Assembly: GCF_028598555.1 (NCBI RefSeq)
Contig: NZ_JAQRFN010000012.1
Location: 62,001 to 126,000 of the forward strand
Direction of reading: 5' to 3'
Source of the DNA: Xenorhabdus anantnagensis
GTDB taxonomy: Bacteria > Pseudomonadota > Gammaproteobacteria > Enterobacterales > Enterobacteriaceae
DNA length: 64,000 bases
Below the pieces are notes generated by a model, which ran no database searches, was not told the DNA's origin, and saw only the letters and a program-made list of their open reading frames with translations. Below, in pieces: positions 35,844-48,257 of the stretch; the stretch's first letter is position 1, and the number at the start of each line of letters is the position of its first letter. The position numbers and the translations under genes were made by a program.

Positions 35844-36562
35844 GACTGCTCATCCTCCGCACCTTCTGCTGAATGCCCTGATGCTTCTTCATGTTCATTA
35901 TCTTCCTGCGATATTTCCCTTTCTACCAGCATGGCTTCACCATCACGGATCATCCGTAATTGTGCCTCGCGTGGGTCATCACCGCTGCGTACATCTGCAC
36001 CGAAGCGAAATACAGCTTCGGCAATCATAAATTTGTTGCTGTCGTTTTGCAGGAAATAAACCATGCCCAGACGGCGCAGACGGTTTAAAGAAGTGCGGGT
36101 TTTTTCCTGCAACTTCTGTTTGTCCAGATCTGAACCTGTTGAACGTTGGTTCACTAATTTCATCAGCTTATTTTCATCTGCCAATGACAGTAATTCTTCG
36201 TACAGTTCCTGAAAGGTAAATATTCCCTGATTGGACAGACGCTCTGGGCTAAGGTAGAGGTAACATAAAATTTTACCCACCATCATATCCAATTCAGACA
36301 GAACAGATCGTGGGATCAGCGTTGTTGAACGGGGACGCAGGTAGAAAAAACCTTCTGGTGCACGGATTAACTCGACGTTATAACGCGCATAAAACATTTC
36401 CAACTCTTCCTGAAAATCCATCAAAAAAGCATGATTATCAAGATCATCCAGACTGATATGACGCCCAGCCCGCAGCTGGCTGTCTAATTCAGGGAAAAGT
36501 GTATTGGATAATGCCTGAGCCAGTTTCACTGGCATAAATTGTTCAATATGTGTCGATGACAT
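35840..36562 (-). CDS. mukE: Chromosome partition protein MukE
   Basis: Winged-helix regulatory subunit of the MukBEF condensin; it binds MukF and bridges to MukB. I start at ATG 36562 ([18 protein letters not shown], 240 residues), which matches the E. coli start; an upstream ATG at 36589 lies inside mukF. The segment [42 protein letters not shown] is nearly identical to E. coli as I recall it. The acidic C-terminal tail is variable. It overlaps mukF by about 20 bp. Confidence 0.96.
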   Translation of the reverse strand: MSSTHIEQFMPVKLAQALSNTLFPELDSQLRAGRHISLDDLDNHAFLMDFQEELEMFYARYNVELIRAPEGFFYLRPRSTTLIPRSVLSELDMMVGKILCYLYLSPERLSNQGIFTFQELYEELLSLADENKLMKLVNQRSTGSDLDKQKLQEKTRTSLNRLRRLGMVYFLQNDSNKFMIAEAVFRFGADVRSGDDPREAQLRMIRDGEAMLVEREISQEDNEHEEASGHSAEGAEDEQS

Positions 36563-37865
36563 GTGCCTGCACCTTGGCTCCGTAATCATTAATCGCTAAC
36601 CATTCCGCTGGCAACCCAGAGAAATCCGCTTCTGCAACCCCTAACCTTACTGCTTGATCCACCAAGATACGCGCTACATCAAAATGACGTTTACGTGGAT
36701 ACTGAGCAAGGTAGTCGCGCAGTACAGCCCCCAAATCCAGTGGAAGTTTTGCCTGTTGGTAAACCGCCAGCGCCTGCTCGACCATTTCAGCCAATTGTTC
36801 ATTGATTTCACTAAACTCTTCGTATTCCATTTCTGGCGGTAATTCTCCCATTACCACTTCATTACGCAGAGTCAGTTCTTCATCCCGCATATACAGAAAA
36901 CGTTCTGCATTAGCCACGGTCAGTGCCCATGGACTATCAAAATAGTGTTGGACGGATTGACGAAGACGCTGGGCAAAAATACGGTTTTTATCCATATCAA
37001 TGGCGGTTCGGATAAATTTGTGAACGTGGCGGTCATAACCTATCCACAAATCAATAGCTTGTTGCCCCCAACTGATAATACGATCCAGCTTGCTTTGTAA
37101 GTCAAAGACCAGTTTATCCACCAGCTCAAAGCCCACGCTGTCCATATTAGCAGCTTGAATGCGCAATAAATTGGCCTGTAATTTATCACCCGCCGCCTCC
37201 AATGTATCCTGAAGCTCCCGCAGTGTGCCGGAGGTTTCAGACAGCAGCTGTTCACAATTGGCGATGGCGGCCTGCCAATCCTGATTGAGTAGTGCGGCGA
37301 TATCGGTTTTTACGCTGTTTTGCTGTTCATCCATTAAGCGCTGGGACATATCAATACTGTCAAAAATTTCAGCCACGGAATATTTGAGAGGGGAAAAAAC
37401 ATTGCGATGCCAATGGAGTTCATCACCACCTTCTTCGGCCGCCTCAGCCGCCCGATGTAATTCATTGGCAACGATGGATAACTGCATGGAAAGACGCAAT
37501 GTGGAGAATTCACGCTGGCGAATATAATAATCACTGATACCAATTCCCAACGGGGTTAAGCGATAAATAGCATTACCATCCGCCAATTCACTGGTAAAAC
37601 GGTTAAGTAATTTCTGACGAACCATATCGTTAATGGCATTGTTCGCTCTGACAGATATTGCTTCAGAAGTCTGCTCAAAACCTTTACACACTTCACGGAA
37701 AGCATCCACAAGCTCTCCTTCACTCATTTCACCGTCGAACCGTTCACTATTCAATACGGCTATTGCCAGTAAAAAAGCCAACCGTTCTGGCGGCAACGAA
37801 ATTGAAAAGTCATTTTTTCTGGCCCAGGACACAAGCTCAGGAACAGTCTGGGAATATTCACTCAT
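36543..37865 (-). CDS. mukF: Chromosome partition protein MukF (kleisin)
   Basis: Kleisin subunit that dimerises through its N-terminal winged-helix domain and links MukB heads. From ATG 37865 it is 440 residues, exactly the E. coli length, and starts [20 protein letters not shown]. The frame is open upstream to 37943, but that lies inside cmoM. The ATG overlaps the cmoM stop (ATGA), so cmoM-mukF-mukE-mukB is one coupled operon. Confidence 0.97.
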   Translation of the reverse strand: MSEYSQTVPELVSWARKNDFSISLPPERLAFLLAIAVLNSERFDGEMSEGELVDAFREVCKGFEQTSEAISVRANNAINDMVRQKLLNRFTSELADGNAIYRLTPLGIGISDYYIRQREFSTLRLSMQLSIVANELHRAAEAAEEGGDELHWHRNVFSPLKYSVAEIFDSIDMSQRLMDEQQNSVKTDIAALLNQDWQAAIANCEQLLSETSGTLRELQDTLEAAGDKLQANLLRIQAANMDSVGFELVDKLVFDLQSKLDRIISWGQQAIDLWIGYDRHVHKFIRTAIDMDKNRIFAQRLRQSVQHYFDSPWALTVANAERFLYMRDEELTLRNEVVMGELPPEMEYEEFSEINEQLAEMVEQALAVYQQAKLPLDLGAVLRDYLAQYPRKRHFDVARILVDQAVRLGVAEADFSGLPAEWLAINDYGAKVQAHVIDTY

Positions 37866-38647
37866 AATTTGCTCTTTAAGGTAGGCTTGCGTGCCATCAC
37901 ATGAATGTAGCGCCCCAGGCTGATATAGGGCTCCTGTCTGCAATAACGTTGTTCAAGTTCAAGCAACGCTGGAAAATCTGCGTTTTGTAATTGACGACTT
38001 TGCAGGTAATCGTGAAAAACCCTCACGCCTGTTTTACCTGTTATTTCCATCTGGAGTTCAGTTAGCCATTGATATACCTGTTCTGGCACTAATGGGTTCT
38101 GAGGTGATAGAGAACGTTTTCGACGACGCTGAATATTGGGTGTTGCTAAATGAAAATTACCCAAGATGGCGTTACGCATGACCAACCCATTTGCATTATA
38201 AAACATTAATGAGAGTGCACCACCGGGCGCTATTATATCTCCCAATGTCTCTATTGCGTCTTTTTGGTCAGTGATCCACTCTAATACAGCATGAAATAGA
38301 ATCAGATCAACAGGCTGTTCAATATGCCGGTGAATTTCCTGTACCGAGCTTTGGATAAATTGCATTTGATGAAGAACATCCCGCTCTTCGGCGTTATGTT
38401 TCGCTCTCTGGACCATCTCTTCTGATAGATCACAAAGTATGACCTGATGCCCCAATTCAGCTAATTGGCAAGCCATATTCCCTTCACCGCCTCCCGCATC
38501 CAAAATGCGTAAAGGGCGTTGAGGCAAATGATTCAGCAATTCGTTAATATCCTGCCAGACAACGGCCTGCCTGATTTTACCCTTGGTTGTGCCGTAAATA
38601 TTACGCGAAAATTTGTCTGCAATATCATCGAAATTGCGATCCAGCAT
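37862..38647 (-). CDS. cmoM: tRNA 5-carboxymethoxyuridine methyltransferase
   Basis: SAM-dependent methyltransferase (formerly SmtA) that methylates cmo5U34 to its methyl ester in wobble positions of tRNAs. From ATG 38647 it is 261 residues, as in E. coli. Motif I is LDAGGGEGN and the acidic end of the next strand is ILCDLS. It heads the mukFEB operon, the conserved arrangement in enterobacteria. Confidence 0.95.
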   Translation of the reverse strand: MLDRNFDDIADKFSRNIYGTTKGKIRQAVVWQDINELLNHLPQRPLRILDAGGGEGNMACQLAELGHQVILCDLSEEMVQRAKHNAEERDVLHQMQFIQSSVQEIHRHIEQPVDLILFHAVLEWITDQKDAIETLGDIIAPGGALSLMFYNANGLVMRNAILGNFHLATPNIQRRRKRSLSPQNPLVPEQVYQWLTELQMEITGKTGVRVFHDYLQSRQLQNADFPALLELEQRYCRQEPYISLGRYIHVMARKPTLKSKL

Positions 38648-38815
38648 GAAAAACTGCCCCACTTATAAGCTAAGTTGAATTTATCTATTGAGTAGTTATG
38701 CTATCTACTGCTATTTTTACTACTGTTATTTTGGCACAGTAATCATTTAATTAACTACTTTTAGCCTTAAATTTGCCCCTGTGCGATTATAATTCAACCA
38801 GAACAAGGCCAATCA

Positions 38816-39634
38816 ATGTTATTCCTACTAAAAAAATATATCGGCTCGCTATTAATGCCTTTGCCGTTGATTATTATCGTCTCTTTTGCAGCGCTATTGT
38901 TACTGTGGTTTACCCGTTGGCAAAAAACAGGGAAAACCATTTTATCACTCAGTTGGCTTATATTGCTTTTATTTAGTTTACAACCTATCGCAGATAAACT
39001 CTTACTTCCTGTCGAAGGGAAATATGTTCAGCGCTATGAGCCAGAGACTACAATTCCTGTATTCATAAATCCCGTAAAATATATTGTAGTTCTTGGGGGT
39101 GGTTTTACTTATAACCCCCAGTGGGCTCCCAGCGCCAATCTTATCAGCAATAGCTTACCCAGAGTGGCAGAAGGTATTCGGTTATATCACCTTAACCCTG
39201 GCGCTAAAATGATTTTCACCGGTGGTAAAGGCGTTAATGCAATTAGCAGTGCCGAAGTTGCCGCTATGGTAGCACAATCTATGGGAATTCCTGTAGAAGA
39301 CACGATAGCATTAAAAAAACCTTTAGATACAGAAGAAGAAGCTGCTGAGGTTGAAAAAGTAGTCGGGCAACAACCATTTATTCTTGTTACTTCCGCCAAT
39401 CATATGGAAAGATCACTCAATTTTTTTGAACAACGGGGTCTATATCCCATTGCAGGCCCAGCCAATCAATTAGCTGTAACAACACCTTTGTATCCGTGGG
39501 AAAAATATATTCCTTCCCCCTACTATTTATCACACACGGAACGCGCTTGGTATGAAACCTTAGGACGTATCTGGCAGGCCATTAAGCCTGCAAATAAGGG
39601 TATGAAAACCGAAAAATCAGAAGATTCTCAATAA
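38816..39634 (+). CDS. elyC: Envelope biogenesis factor ElyC
   Basis: DUF218 inner-membrane protein (YcbC) needed for normal peptidoglycan assembly at low temperature in E. coli. It has two N-terminal membrane helices (about residues 10-32 and 40-58) and a periplasmic DUF218 domain with VVLGGG and MIFTGGKG motifs, then LVTSANHMERS. The length of 272 residues is slightly above the E. coli protein. It is divergent from cmoM, as in E. coli. Confidence 0.92.
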   Translation: MLFLLKKYIGSLLMPLPLIIIVSFAALLLLWFTRWQKTGKTILSLSWLILLLFSLQPIADKLLLPVEGKYVQRYEPETTIPVFINPVKYIVVLGGGFTYNPQWAPSANLISNSLPRVAEGIRLYHLNPGAKMIFTGGKGVNAISSAEVAAMVAQSMGIPVEDTIALKKPLDTEEEAAEVEKVVGQQPFILVTSANHMERSLNFFEQRGLYPIAGPANQLAVTTPLYPWEKYIPSPYYLSHTERAWYETLGRIWQAIKPANKGMKTEKSEDSQ

Positions 39635-39691
39635 AAAAGTGATGAGAAATAACACCTGATTGAAAAGAAAAAAGCGGAAGAAGAGAGGGGA

Positions 39692-39729
39692 AAAAGAGAA
39701 TGCGGTATTACATTACGGCATTCTCTTTT
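39692..39729. terminator. Bidirectional terminator between elyC and kdsB
   Basis: Stem AAAGAGAATGC / GCATTCTCTTT with a 14-base loop. A run on one side and T run on the other fit termination in both directions between two converging genes. Confidence 0.8.
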
Positions 39730-39784
39730 AAATCACACCCGATTGATATTCATATAAAATTGGTATTCATATAAAACAAGAAGA

Positions 39785-40534
39785 TCAACACGCTACAAAA
39801 GCGTTTCTGGCAGCTTCCAGATCTTCTGGTGTATCAACACCTGCACCGGGTGCTTGCAGCGCTTTTGCTACATGAATTTTTTCACCGTACCAAAGCACTC
39901 TTAATTGTTCGAGCATTTCAATACTTTCCAATGGACTTGGAGCCCACTGAACATAGCGCCGAATAAACCCTGCCCGGTAGGCATAAATTCCTATATGACG
40001 CAGGAAATTGTCTCCAATAGTCTCTTTTGATTGCATAAAGAGATCACGTTCCCACGGGATCGTAGCGCGAGAAAAATAGAGCGCATAACCTTTCGAATCC
40101 ATAACGACCTTGACCGCATTAGGATTGAATGCCTCTTCCGCATCTTGGATCTGTACGGCAAGAGTTGCCATTCCAGCATCACTACCAGCTAAATTATCGG
40201 CCACTTGCTTAATGATCTGTTCTGGAATAAGGGGTTCATCACCCTGCACATTCACAATAATTTCATCATCAGCAAATTGGTATTTATCGATAACCTCAGC
40301 CAAACGCTCTGTACCTGAATGGTGATTTTCGCTTGTCATGCAAGCCTCACCCCCTGCGGCAGTCACTGCATCAAAAACGTCTCGATTGTCTGTCGCCACA
40401 ATAACCCGCTCAGCACCAGAACGGACAGCCCGTTCCATCACACGCACAATCATTGGTTTGCCATGAATATCGGCCAATGGTTTTCCAGGTAAACGCGTTG
40501 AAGCAAAACGTGCTGGAATGATAACGGTAAACAT
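39785..40534 (-). CDS. kdsB: CMP-KDO synthetase
   Basis: Activates KDO with CTP for lipopolysaccharide inner-core synthesis in the cytoplasm. It is 249 residues (E. coli 248). The nucleotide-binding start is [22 protein letters not shown], and VQGDEPLI and later conserved blocks are present. It ends the comEC-msbA-lpxK-ycaR-kdsB series, so LPS precursor activation and lipid A phosphorylation and export are made together. Confidence 0.97.
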   Translation of the reverse strand: MFTVIIPARFASTRLPGKPLADIHGKPMIVRVMERAVRSGAERVIVATDNRDVFDAVTAAGGEACMTSENHHSGTERLAEVIDKYQFADDEIIVNVQGDEPLIPEQIIKQVADNLAGSDAGMATLAVQIQDAEEAFNPNAVKVVMDSKGYALYFSRATIPWERDLFMQSKETIGDNFLRHIGIYAYRAGFIRRYVQWAPSPLESIEMLEQLRVLWYGEKIHVAKALQAPGAGVDTPEDLEAARNAFVAC

Positions 40535-40537
40535 GGG

Positions 40538-40717
40538 TTATTTGTTTTCCTCTGTAGGCAAGACACGTGCTTCATTCTCTAGCAACACAGGAATGCCATC
40601 ACGGAAAGGAAAAGCGAGGCGATCAAGTTTGCAAATCAGTTCAAAGTTTTCTTTATCATAACTGAGCTTGCCATGGCATACCGGACAAGCAATGATTTCG
40701 AGTAAACGGTGATCCAT
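40538..40717 (-). CDS. ycaR: YcaR/Trm112-like small protein
   Basis: 59-residue protein of the UPF0434/Trm112-like family, starting [18 protein letters not shown]. It has one CxxC pair (C11, C14) plus C29, followed by the family motif [11 protein letters not shown]. Its stop is three bases from the kdsB start, so the two are cotranscribed. Function in bacteria is not settled. Confidence 0.93.
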   Translation of the reverse strand: MDHRLLEIIACPVCHGKLSYDKENFELICKLDRLAFPFRDGIPVLLENEARVLPTEENK

Positions 40718-40844
40718 ATATCCCCCAAGTAACGGGCTTTAAATTCAATGCGGCTCAGAATACCACAAGCCATGTATCACCGTTAACTTTGTTGCTTTGT
40801 TTAATTTCCCTTATTTTGTTTAATATGGCGAGAATTGCCCAATA

Positions 40845-41840
40845 TTATTGGCGAGGGTTTAATTCTGGAAGCAAGGCACGAATATCGTTCAATACTTTTT
40901 GCCCTTTTTCCTTTGGTAAGTCCGCGTGTACAGGCAAATACCACCAGTTAGATTGCGCAAATTGGAAACATTTAACCGCATCTTTTTCTGTCATCAATAA
41001 ATTTTGATCACTATTTGCCAAAGCCAATAACTGGGATTTTTCGTAAGACTGATGATCAGCAAAAGCGTGGGTTTTCTGTAAGCTAGCCCCTAATTGCTGC
41101 AATGTCGCGAAAAAACGCGGTGGATGACCAATCCCCGCCATCGCGATGCCATTATGAATATCAGTGACTTTTCGCGTTTCCCCAGTCAATAAGTTAACCG
41201 CCAAATCTCCCTTTAGAGTCATTGGCAATTCACCTGCCTCCGCTGTTCCACCATTGACAATGATCGTGTTAACGCTATTCAAGCGCCCTGCCAATTCTCG
41301 CATGGGCCCGGCAGGCAACCAACAGCCATTGCCAAAACGACGAACGCCATCAATTACCACAATTTCATAATCACGCTGCAAGGCATAATGTTGAAGGCCA
41401 TCATCTGTAATTACGATATCAACCGGAGAGTGTGCCAATAATGCTTTAATAGCTTCAACCCGTTTTGGTGCCACCGCAACAGGTGCACCAGTACGGCGAC
41501 GAATTAAAACAGGCTCATCTCCTGCTTGTGCCGTTGTGACTTCCTCTGTAACTAGTAGCGGGTAATGTTCCGATTTTCCACCATAACCACGCGAAACAAC
41601 GCCAACCCGATAGCCTTTTTGCTGCAACTGCTCAACCAGCCAAATAACAACAGGGGTTTTACCATTCCCCCCTGCCGTCAAATTGCCGACCACAACAACA
41701 GGCACGGGTGCTTTCCAAGAACGACTCAATCCTAGCTTATAGCTTAAACGACGTAAGCCAATTACCAGCCCATAAAGGGCTGATAATGGTAATAATACGA
41801 TGTAAAGCCATGAGCGGCCTGACCATATGCGTTCAATCAT
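40845..41840 (-). CDS. lpxK: Tetraacyldisaccharide 4'-kinase
   Basis: Inner-membrane-associated kinase that phosphorylates the 4' position of the lipid A precursor. It is 331 residues (E. coli 328). There is an N-terminal membrane-associated helix ([18 protein letters not shown]), then a P-loop [12 protein letters not shown] near residue 55. Its ATG overlaps the msbA stop by four bases, as in E. coli. Confidence 0.97.
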   Translation of the reverse strand: MIERIWSGRSWLYIVLLPLSALYGLVIGLRRLSYKLGLSRSWKAPVPVVVVGNLTAGGNGKTPVVIWLVEQLQQKGYRVGVVSRGYGGKSEHYPLLVTEEVTTAQAGDEPVLIRRRTGAPVAVAPKRVEAIKALLAHSPVDIVITDDGLQHYALQRDYEIVVIDGVRRFGNGCWLPAGPMRELAGRLNSVNTIIVNGGTAEAGELPMTLKGDLAVNLLTGETRKVTDIHNGIAMAGIGHPPRFFATLQQLGASLQKTHAFADHQSYEKSQLLALANSDQNLLMTEKDAVKCFQFAQSNWWYLPVHADLPKEKGQKVLNDIRALLPELNPRQ

Positions 41841-43582
41841 TGGCCAAACTGCATCCTATGTAACTGTGCATATGCTCCTTCGTTCCCCAACAGGGCAGCA
41901 TGATTACCCCTTTCTATGATATTTCCATCTTCAATGACGATAATTTCATCGGCCTTTTCAATAGTAGAAAGACGGTGGGCAATGACCAATGAAGTTCTGT
42001 TTTTCTGCAATTCATCTAGAGCGGCCTGAATTGCACGTTCAGACTCTGTATCCAATGCAGAGGTTGCTTCATCCAAAATTAAAATCGGAGAATCACGCAA
42101 TAAAGCACGGGCAATAGCAATACGCTGACGCTGTCCCCCGGAAAGCAAAACGCCATTCTCACCAACCATGGTATCAAGGCCGTTATCCAGCTTTTTGATA
42201 AAATCCATTGCATAAGCCATTTCTGCCGCTCGCTCTATCTCTTCACGGCTAAATTGTCCTTCACTGGCGTAAGCAATGTTATTGGCAACCGTATCATTGA
42301 ATAGATGCACATTTTGTGACACCAACGCAATTTGGTTACGCAGTGAAGCCAGCGTATATTCTCGCAGGTCATGATCGTCCAATATTATCCCACCTTTATT
42401 CACGTCATAAAAACGAGTGAGGAGATTAGCAATTGTCGATTTACCTGATCCTGAGCGTCCAACCAATGCAATAGTTTTTCCCGCTGGGATCGTCATTGAA
42501 ATATTTTTCAGTGCAGGGTGATCTTTGGTTGGATAACAGAAAGTGACATCACGAAATTCAATATTACCTTTTGCTTTTTTGACTTCCAATTTACCGTCAT
42601 CTTTTTCCTGCTCCATATCCAAAATAGCAAATAAAGTCTGGCACGCAGCCATACCGCGTTGGAATTGAGCGTTCACGTTAGTCAGAGATTTCAATGGACG
42701 CATCAGGGCAATCATGGATGAAAATACGACGGTGATTTTCCCTGCGGTTAAAGCACCCATAATTTCAGGAAAACTGGCCGCATACAGGATAAATGCCAGT
42801 GCAAAAGAAGCAATAAGCTGAATAATCGGATCTGAAATGGAATCAGCGGAAACCATCTTCATGCCCTGTTGGCGCATATGGTTGCTGACTTTGTTGAAGC
42901 GTTTGGTTTCAACTTTTTGACCACCGAAAATTAAAACTTCTTTATGCCCTTTCAGCATTTGTTCGGCACTGGTTGTCACCATCCCCATGCTATTCTGCAT
43001 ATTCTTACTGATGTTACGAAAGCGCACAGAAACAAGACGAATAACACCCGCAACTATCGGTGCAATTACAATCAAAATGAGGGAAAGTTCCCAACTGTAA
43101 TAGAACATCAGTATAAACAGGCCAATAATTGATGCCCCTTCCCTAACAACCGTCACTAATGCACTGGAAGAGGAGGAAGCAACCTGTTCTGAATCATATG
43201 TAATACGAGAAAGCAAAGTTCCCGTGGATTGCTGGTCGAAAAAGGAAACAGGCATCCCCATCATATGGTTGAACAGACGACGACGCATCTGCATAACTAC
43301 TTTGCCTGATACCCAAGAGATACAATAACTCGATATAAAACCAGATATGCCACGCAACAACATCAAACCGATAACAACCAGTGGCATCCACTTCAATACG
43401 CTAATATCTGCCTTGCCAAAACCTTCATCAAGCAAAGGCTTCAACAAGGAAATCATCAAGGTATCACCGGCAGCATTAATAATTAGCGCAACCGCCGCAA
43501 CTAACAGGCCGACTTTAAAAGGGGTGATGCTCGGCCACAATCGACGGAAGGTCTGCCAAGTAGAAAGGTCTTTATCATTCAT
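41837..43582 (-). CDS. msbA: Lipid A export ATP-binding/permease MsbA
   Basis: Homodimeric ABC flippase that moves lipid A-core across the inner membrane. It is 581 residues (E. coli 582). Six membrane helices occupy about residues 1-320. The nucleotide-binding domain has Walker [10 protein letters not shown], signature LSGGQRQR and Walker [13 protein letters not shown]. Confidence 0.98.
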   Translation of the reverse strand: MNDKDLSTWQTFRRLWPSITPFKVGLLVAAVALIINAAGDTLMISLLKPLLDEGFGKADISVLKWMPLVVIGLMLLRGISGFISSYCISWVSGKVVMQMRRRLFNHMMGMPVSFFDQQSTGTLLSRITYDSEQVASSSSSALVTVVREGASIIGLFILMFYYSWELSLILIVIAPIVAGVIRLVSVRFRNISKNMQNSMGMVTTSAEQMLKGHKEVLIFGGQKVETKRFNKVSNHMRQQGMKMVSADSISDPIIQLIASFALAFILYAASFPEIMGALTAGKITVVFSSMIALMRPLKSLTNVNAQFQRGMAACQTLFAILDMEQEKDDGKLEVKKAKGNIEFRDVTFCYPTKDHPALKNISMTIPAGKTIALVGRSGSGKSTIANLLTRFYDVNKGGIILDDHDLREYTLASLRNQIALVSQNVHLFNDTVANNIAYASEGQFSREEIERAAEMAYAMDFIKKLDNGLDTMVGENGVLLSGGQRQRIAIARALLRDSPILILDEATSALDTESERAIQAALDELQKNRTSLVIAHRLSTIEKADEIIVIEDGNIIERGNHAALLGNEGAYAQLHRMQFGQ

Positions 43583-43620
43583 TATTGAGTTACCAAAACC
43601 AAAAGAAATAGCGAATCATT

Positions 43621-45912
43621 CTACTCATGATCGCCACGAATACCAAACCACTGATGATACCACCGTGACATTATTTGTTGTCGATAACCTTTTAATTTAA
43701 TGTGATCATGATAAAAATAGCCTGTTATCTGACCAGATACTGCTGTACTATGCCATTCAACTCCAACATTTTCATAACGTTGCTTCACTTTCATTGAAGG
43801 CAGTCTCCACGGGCTATAGCGTGCTACTGAAGTCAAAGCATATTGAGGCATAACTCTACGTATAAATACCGAAGTTGAAGAGGTGTTACTCCCATGATGA
43901 GGTACTTGCAGTATTGTTGCATTCAGATGACTCTTCTCAAGCTCCGATAAGCGATATTCGCCCTGTTTCTCCAAATCCCCCGTTAATAATAGACTATGCT
44001 TACCATCATCAATGCGGATTACGCAAGATTGATCATTTCCAACAATAGCTACCTTTTCTGGTGGCCAGAGGACTTTAAAATTCAACCCTTGCCACATCCA
44101 TTGCTCACCACGAACACAAGGTAAGTGGGCATGATTCAATGAAGGACTTCTAATTTGGATATCAGGGTATTTTTCATTTATGTACGCAGCTCCTCCCGTA
44201 TGATCCAAATGATCATGACTAAGGATTATCTGTTCTGGCAATAATCGATGCCAACGCAAATAAGGTACAATGATTTTTTCTGCCATACTGCCCGTTTCCC
44301 AGCGATTACCTGTATCAAAAACGATCGCCTTTCCTCCTTTATCAATCACCACAGCCAATCCATGCCCTACATCCAGCATTGAAAAACGCCATTGATAATC
44401 ATTGGAACGCTTTGAATAACAGGCAATAATTCCAATACAAATTCCCAACAACCATTTATAAGATTTCCACCAACCTAAACGCCAAATCACAACTAAAAAC
44501 CATCCGGCTAACGTAATAATGATTGGATAATTTCCTGTTTCAACCCATGAATACGTTAAAACAGATAGAGGAGTTACAGCGAGTGAAATACTATAATCAA
44601 CAAGTTGCCATAGAAATGGCTGGATAACTGGAAGAAAAATACAAACTATTCCCAACATAACTAATGGCACAGATAAGAAAGAGATAATCGGAACAGCCCA
44701 TAGATTAGCTACCAATGATGCAATATTAATACCCTGAAATAATAAAAGCTGTAACGGCAACAGCATTAACATCATGCCCAATTGCATATGCAATCCACGC
44801 AGCCATATCCATTGCCAACCATAGCGTATTTGTTCTGGCAAAGGCATCCAATAAAACCAAAATAACAGAGCCATAACTGCAATAAATGAAAGCCAGAAGC
44901 TATCAGAAAGTATTGCTAAAGGGTCGAAAAGTAAAATAATCGCAGCACTCCATAAAGCCCATTGCCATGAAAAACAAAGCCTGCTTTTACATCGTAAATA
45001 AATCCATAAGGTGAGTCCCAATATTGCCCTAACAGCCGGAATTCCCCAACCAGATAACCATCCATACAGCATTGCGGTTAACCAACCCATAATTAATGGG
45101 AAACGAAATCCAATCCATTTTGTAGGAAAAAAGAATTGCATCATTCTCGCCAAACTCCAGCCAAATAAGCTGGCCATAGTGATATGTAGCCCTGAAATCG
45201 CCATCAGATGAGCAATACCAGTTTGCTGTAATAGCAAACGAGTCGATTTATCCAGCCACGCCCTTTCACCAAATGCAAGAGCTAAAGCAACACCAGCCTG
45301 TTTTAGTGGCTGAATTTCTGGCAACAACTTATTAATGATATCTTGTCGGAGGTTACAATTTTTATTGAGCAGTTTTGCCTGAATAATTTTTCCATTCAAC
45401 GGCTGATGTATAGAAAGTGAATATCGTTGATTATCATAACTACCATGATTTAATTGAGCATGGACAGCTCTCAGTTTCATGGTCACCTGCCATTTCTGAC
45501 CAGCGCATAGCAATTCTTGCGAGTTCCACAATACTGATGCATATAAGGCGGGAAAAATATGTTTCCCATTACTTTCGATCAGTCTGATACGATAACGCGC
45601 CTTTTTATCATTCTCCTTCGCTTTATTTTCCAAAGATACGCTATCAATCATAACAATTGCGGTGCGGGAAGTTTCGCTGAAATAGGTTATCTGCGCCAAT
45701 ATCTGATGACTATGCCAACATCCGAAAATAAAAACCCATAGCCCCAATGATATTAGTCGTATGATTTTATAAGGAAAAAGCAATAAGGAAAATGCAAGTA
45801 GAATCAGGTGATTAATGGTTTTTTGTTGAGGGAGATCGGCAAGGAATAATAAGGGAAAAATTCCCAATACAATGGCTAATGCAGCCAAATTTATATTGAG
45901 AATAGGCCTCAT
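43621..45912 (-). CDS. comEC: ComEC/Rec2-family membrane protein
   Basis: YcaI/ComEC protein, a DNA-uptake channel in competent bacteria. It has an N-terminal OB-like region, a competence domain with many membrane helices (GIAHLMAISGLHI is the conserved ComEC segment) and a C-terminal metallo-beta-lactamase-like domain (SHDHLDHTGG, LLTGDLE, VPHHGSNTSS). I use ATG 45912 (763 residues), which matches the E. coli start region better; an ATG at 45966 adds 18 hydrophobic residues. It lies upstream of msbA, as in E. coli. Confidence 0.9.
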   Translation of the reverse strand: MRPILNINLAALAIVLGIFPLLFLADLPQQKTINHLILLAFSLLLFPYKIIRLISLGLWVFIFGCWHSHQILAQITYFSETSRTAIVMIDSVSLENKAKENDKKARYRIRLIESNGKHIFPALYASVLWNSQELLCAGQKWQVTMKLRAVHAQLNHGSYDNQRYSLSIHQPLNGKIIQAKLLNKNCNLRQDIINKLLPEIQPLKQAGVALALAFGERAWLDKSTRLLLQQTGIAHLMAISGLHITMASLFGWSLARMMQFFFPTKWIGFRFPLIMGWLTAMLYGWLSGWGIPAVRAILGLTLWIYLRCKSRLCFSWQWALWSAAIILLFDPLAILSDSFWLSFIAVMALLFWFYWMPLPEQIRYGWQWIWLRGLHMQLGMMLMLLPLQLLLFQGINIASLVANLWAVPIISFLSVPLVMLGIVCIFLPVIQPFLWQLVDYSISLAVTPLSVLTYSWVETGNYPIIITLAGWFLVVIWRLGWWKSYKWLLGICIGIIACYSKRSNDYQWRFSMLDVGHGLAVVIDKGGKAIVFDTGNRWETGSMAEKIIVPYLRWHRLLPEQIILSHDHLDHTGGAAYINEKYPDIQIRSPSLNHAHLPCVRGEQWMWQGLNFKVLWPPEKVAIVGNDQSCVIRIDDGKHSLLLTGDLEKQGEYRLSELEKSHLNATILQVPHHGSNTSSTSVFIRRVMPQYALTSVARYSPWRLPSMKVKQRYENVGVEWHSTAVSGQITGYFYHDHIKLKGYRQQIMSRWYHQWFGIRGDHE

Positions 45913-46129
45913 TTTTCGCCAAATAATGAATAAATAAGTAAAGGGAAAAAATATTATGGGCTGCATCCATTATGCCTCTATGCTGACATTCCATTCACGC
46001 AAGAAAGCCTATTGCATAATAAGCCTGACGACCAGTCAGAGAAATTATATTGTGGAATCACTTCACAAATTAATTTTCAAACAGAAGAATCGATTATCAA
46101 GATAATACAGTCATCATCACAAAAATCGG

Positions 46130-46168
46130 ATATGCAAAAGTTGAATATGCAAAAGTTAGGTATACAAA
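46130..46168. repeat. 15-bp tandem duplication near the ihfB terminator
   Basis: ATATGCAAAAGTTGA (46130-46144) is followed by ATATGCAAAAGTTAG (46145-46159) and a partial third unit. It lies in the 308-bp comEC-ihfB spacer, which otherwise holds only the ihfB terminator. Confidence 0.7.
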
Positions 46169-46194
46169 AAAAAACGGCACCCGGAGGCGCCGTT
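46166..46194 (-). terminator. Terminator of ihfB
   Basis: Read leftward: stem AACGGCGCC / GGTGCCGTT with a short loop and then nine T residues. Confidence 0.92.
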
Positions 46195-46220
46195 AGTTTA
46201 ATTAAGTAATAACTGATATC

Positions 46221-46511
46221 TTAGCTATTGCTATAGATATTTACGCGATCACGTAACTCTTTGCCAGGTTTAAAGTGGGGAACATATTTACCGTCCAATT
46301 CCACTTTATCACCCGTTTTTGGGTTACGACCCACACGCGGAGCCCGGTAGTGAAGAGAAAAGCTGCCGAATCCGCGAACTTCAATACGTTCACCTGCGGC
46401 TAGTGTTTCTGCCATATGATCAAGCATTTCTTTCACTGCATCTTCAACGACTTTAGCCGACATGTGAGATTGTTGCTCTGTAAGTCTTTCGATTAATTCA
46501 GACTTGGTCAT
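46221..46511 (-). CDS. ihfB: Integration host factor beta subunit
   Basis: DNA-bending nucleoid protein that pairs with IhfA. It is 96 residues (E. coli 94). The beta-arm signature [21 protein letters not shown] is intact. It lies directly downstream of rpsA on the same strand, the conserved enterobacterial order. Confidence 0.98.
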   Translation of the reverse strand: MTKSELIERLTEQQSHMSAKVVEDAVKEMLDHMAETLAAGERIEVRGFGSFSLHYRAPRVGRNPKTGDKVELDGKYVPHFKPGKELRDRVNIYSNS

Positions 46512-46583
46512 GGTACCTCCCTAAACTACCGCATTCGGGTAATATTATCATTATAGAGAATATTACCCGAGTTACGACTTAAA

Positions 46584-48257
46584 TTACTCGCCTTTAGCTG
46601 CTTTGAAAGCTTCAGCCATTGCGTTGTTAGCGAAATTTGAGTCTTCTTGTTTGTTCACAGAAGCGATAGCGTCTTTTTCATCAGCTTCGTCTTTTGCACG
46701 AACAGACAGGTTGATTACGCGGTTTTTGCGATCAACGCCAACATATTTAGCTTCAACTTCATCGCCAACGTTCAGAACTTGAGTTGCATCTTCAATGCGG
46801 TCACGAGAAGCTTCTGATGCACGCATGTAACCTTCAACGCCGGCAGCTAATTCAACTGTAGCACCTTTTGCGTCAACTGCGGTAACTTTACCAGTAACAA
46901 TAGTACCTTTCTTGTTTACAGACAGGTAATTGTTGAATGGATCTTCTGCCAGTTGTTTTACGCCCAGAGAGATGCGCTCACGTTCTGCATCTACTTGCAG
47001 AACTACAGCAGCGATTTCGTCGCCTTTCTTGTATTCACGAACTGCTTCTTCACCTGCAACGTTCCAGGAGATGTCAGACAGGTGAACCAGACCATCGATG
47101 CCGCCGTCCAGACCGATGAAGATACCGAAGTCAGTGATAGACTTGATTTTACCTTCAACACGGTCGTTTTTGTTGTGAGTCTCAGCAAATTGCTGCCAAG
47201 GGTTAGATTTACACTGCTTCAGACCCAGGGAGATACGACGACGTTCTTCGTCGATATCCAGAACCATAACTTCCACAACATCACCAACGTTGACAACTTT
47301 GGATGGGTGGATGTTTTTGTTGGTCCAATCCATTTCTGAAACGTGTACCAGACCTTCAACGCCTTCTTCGATTTCAACGAAGCAACCGTAGTCAGTCAGA
47401 TTAGTTACGCGACCAGTCAGTTTAGTACTTTCTGGATAACGCTTAGCGATTGCTACCCATGGATCTTCACCCAGTTGTTTCAGGCCCAGAGATACGCGGG
47501 TACGCTCACGGTCGAATTTCAGTACTTTAACTGTGATTTCATCGCCCACATTGACGATTTCGCTTGGATGTTTAACACGTTTCCAAGCCATATCAGTAAT
47601 GTGCAGCAGGCCATCAACGCCGCCCAGATCAACGAATGCACCGTAGTCAGTCAGGTTCTTAACGATACCTTTAACTTCCATACCTTCTTGCAGGTTTTCC
47701 AGCAGCTGATCGCGCTCTGCGCTGTTTTCAGATTCGATAACAGCACGACGGGAAACAACTACGTTGTTGCGCTTCTGATCCAGCTTGATGACTTTGAACT
47801 CAAGCTCTTTGCCTTCAAGGTGAGCAGTATCACGAACTGGACGAACGTCAACCAATGAACCAGGCAGGAACGCACGGATACCGTTCAGTTCTACAGTGAA
47901 GCCGCCTTTTACTTTGCCATTGATAACGCCAGTGACAGTTTCAGCTTCTTCGTATGCTTTTTCCAGCATCAGCCATGCTTCGTGACGTTTCGCTTTCTCA
48001 CGGGACAGGATAGTTTCACCGAAACCATCTTCTACCGCATCCAGAGCTACGTCGATTTCATCGCCAACTTGGATTTCCAGCTCGCCTTGAGCATTTTTGA
48101 ATTGTTCTACAGGAATTGCAGATTCTGATTTCAGACCTGCGTCAACCAATACAACGTCTTTATCGATAGCAACTACGACACCACGAACGATGGCACCTGG
48201 ACGAGTTTCGATAACCTGTAGGGATTCTTCAAAGAGTTGAGCAAAAGATTCTGTCAT
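46584..48257 (-). CDS. rpsA: Ribosomal protein S1
   Basis: Six-domain S1 RNA-binding protein that helps 30S subunits bind mRNA. From ATG 48257 it is 557 residues, the same as E. coli ([13 protein letters not shown]). Successive S1 motifs such as [20 protein letters not shown] and [20 protein letters not shown] are visible. Codon use is strongly biased, as expected of a highly expressed gene. The long leader before it lies downstream of cmk. Confidence 0.98.
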   Translation of the reverse strand: MTESFAQLFEESLQVIETRPGAIVRGVVVAIDKDVVLVDAGLKSESAIPVEQFKNAQGELEIQVGDEIDVALDAVEDGFGETILSREKAKRHEAWLMLEKAYEEAETVTGVINGKVKGGFTVELNGIRAFLPGSLVDVRPVRDTAHLEGKELEFKVIKLDQKRNNVVVSRRAVIESENSAERDQLLENLQEGMEVKGIVKNLTDYGAFVDLGGVDGLLHITDMAWKRVKHPSEIVNVGDEITVKVLKFDRERTRVSLGLKQLGEDPWVAIAKRYPESTKLTGRVTNLTDYGCFVEIEEGVEGLVHVSEMDWTNKNIHPSKVVNVGDVVEVMVLDIDEERRRISLGLKQCKSNPWQQFAETHNKNDRVEGKIKSITDFGIFIGLDGGIDGLVHLSDISWNVAGEEAVREYKKGDEIAAVVLQVDAERERISLGVKQLAEDPFNNYLSVNKKGTIVTGKVTAVDAKGATVELAAGVEGYMRASEASRDRIEDATQVLNVGDEVEAKYVGVDRKNRVINLSVRAKDEADEKDAIASVNKQEDSNFANNAMAEAFKAAKGE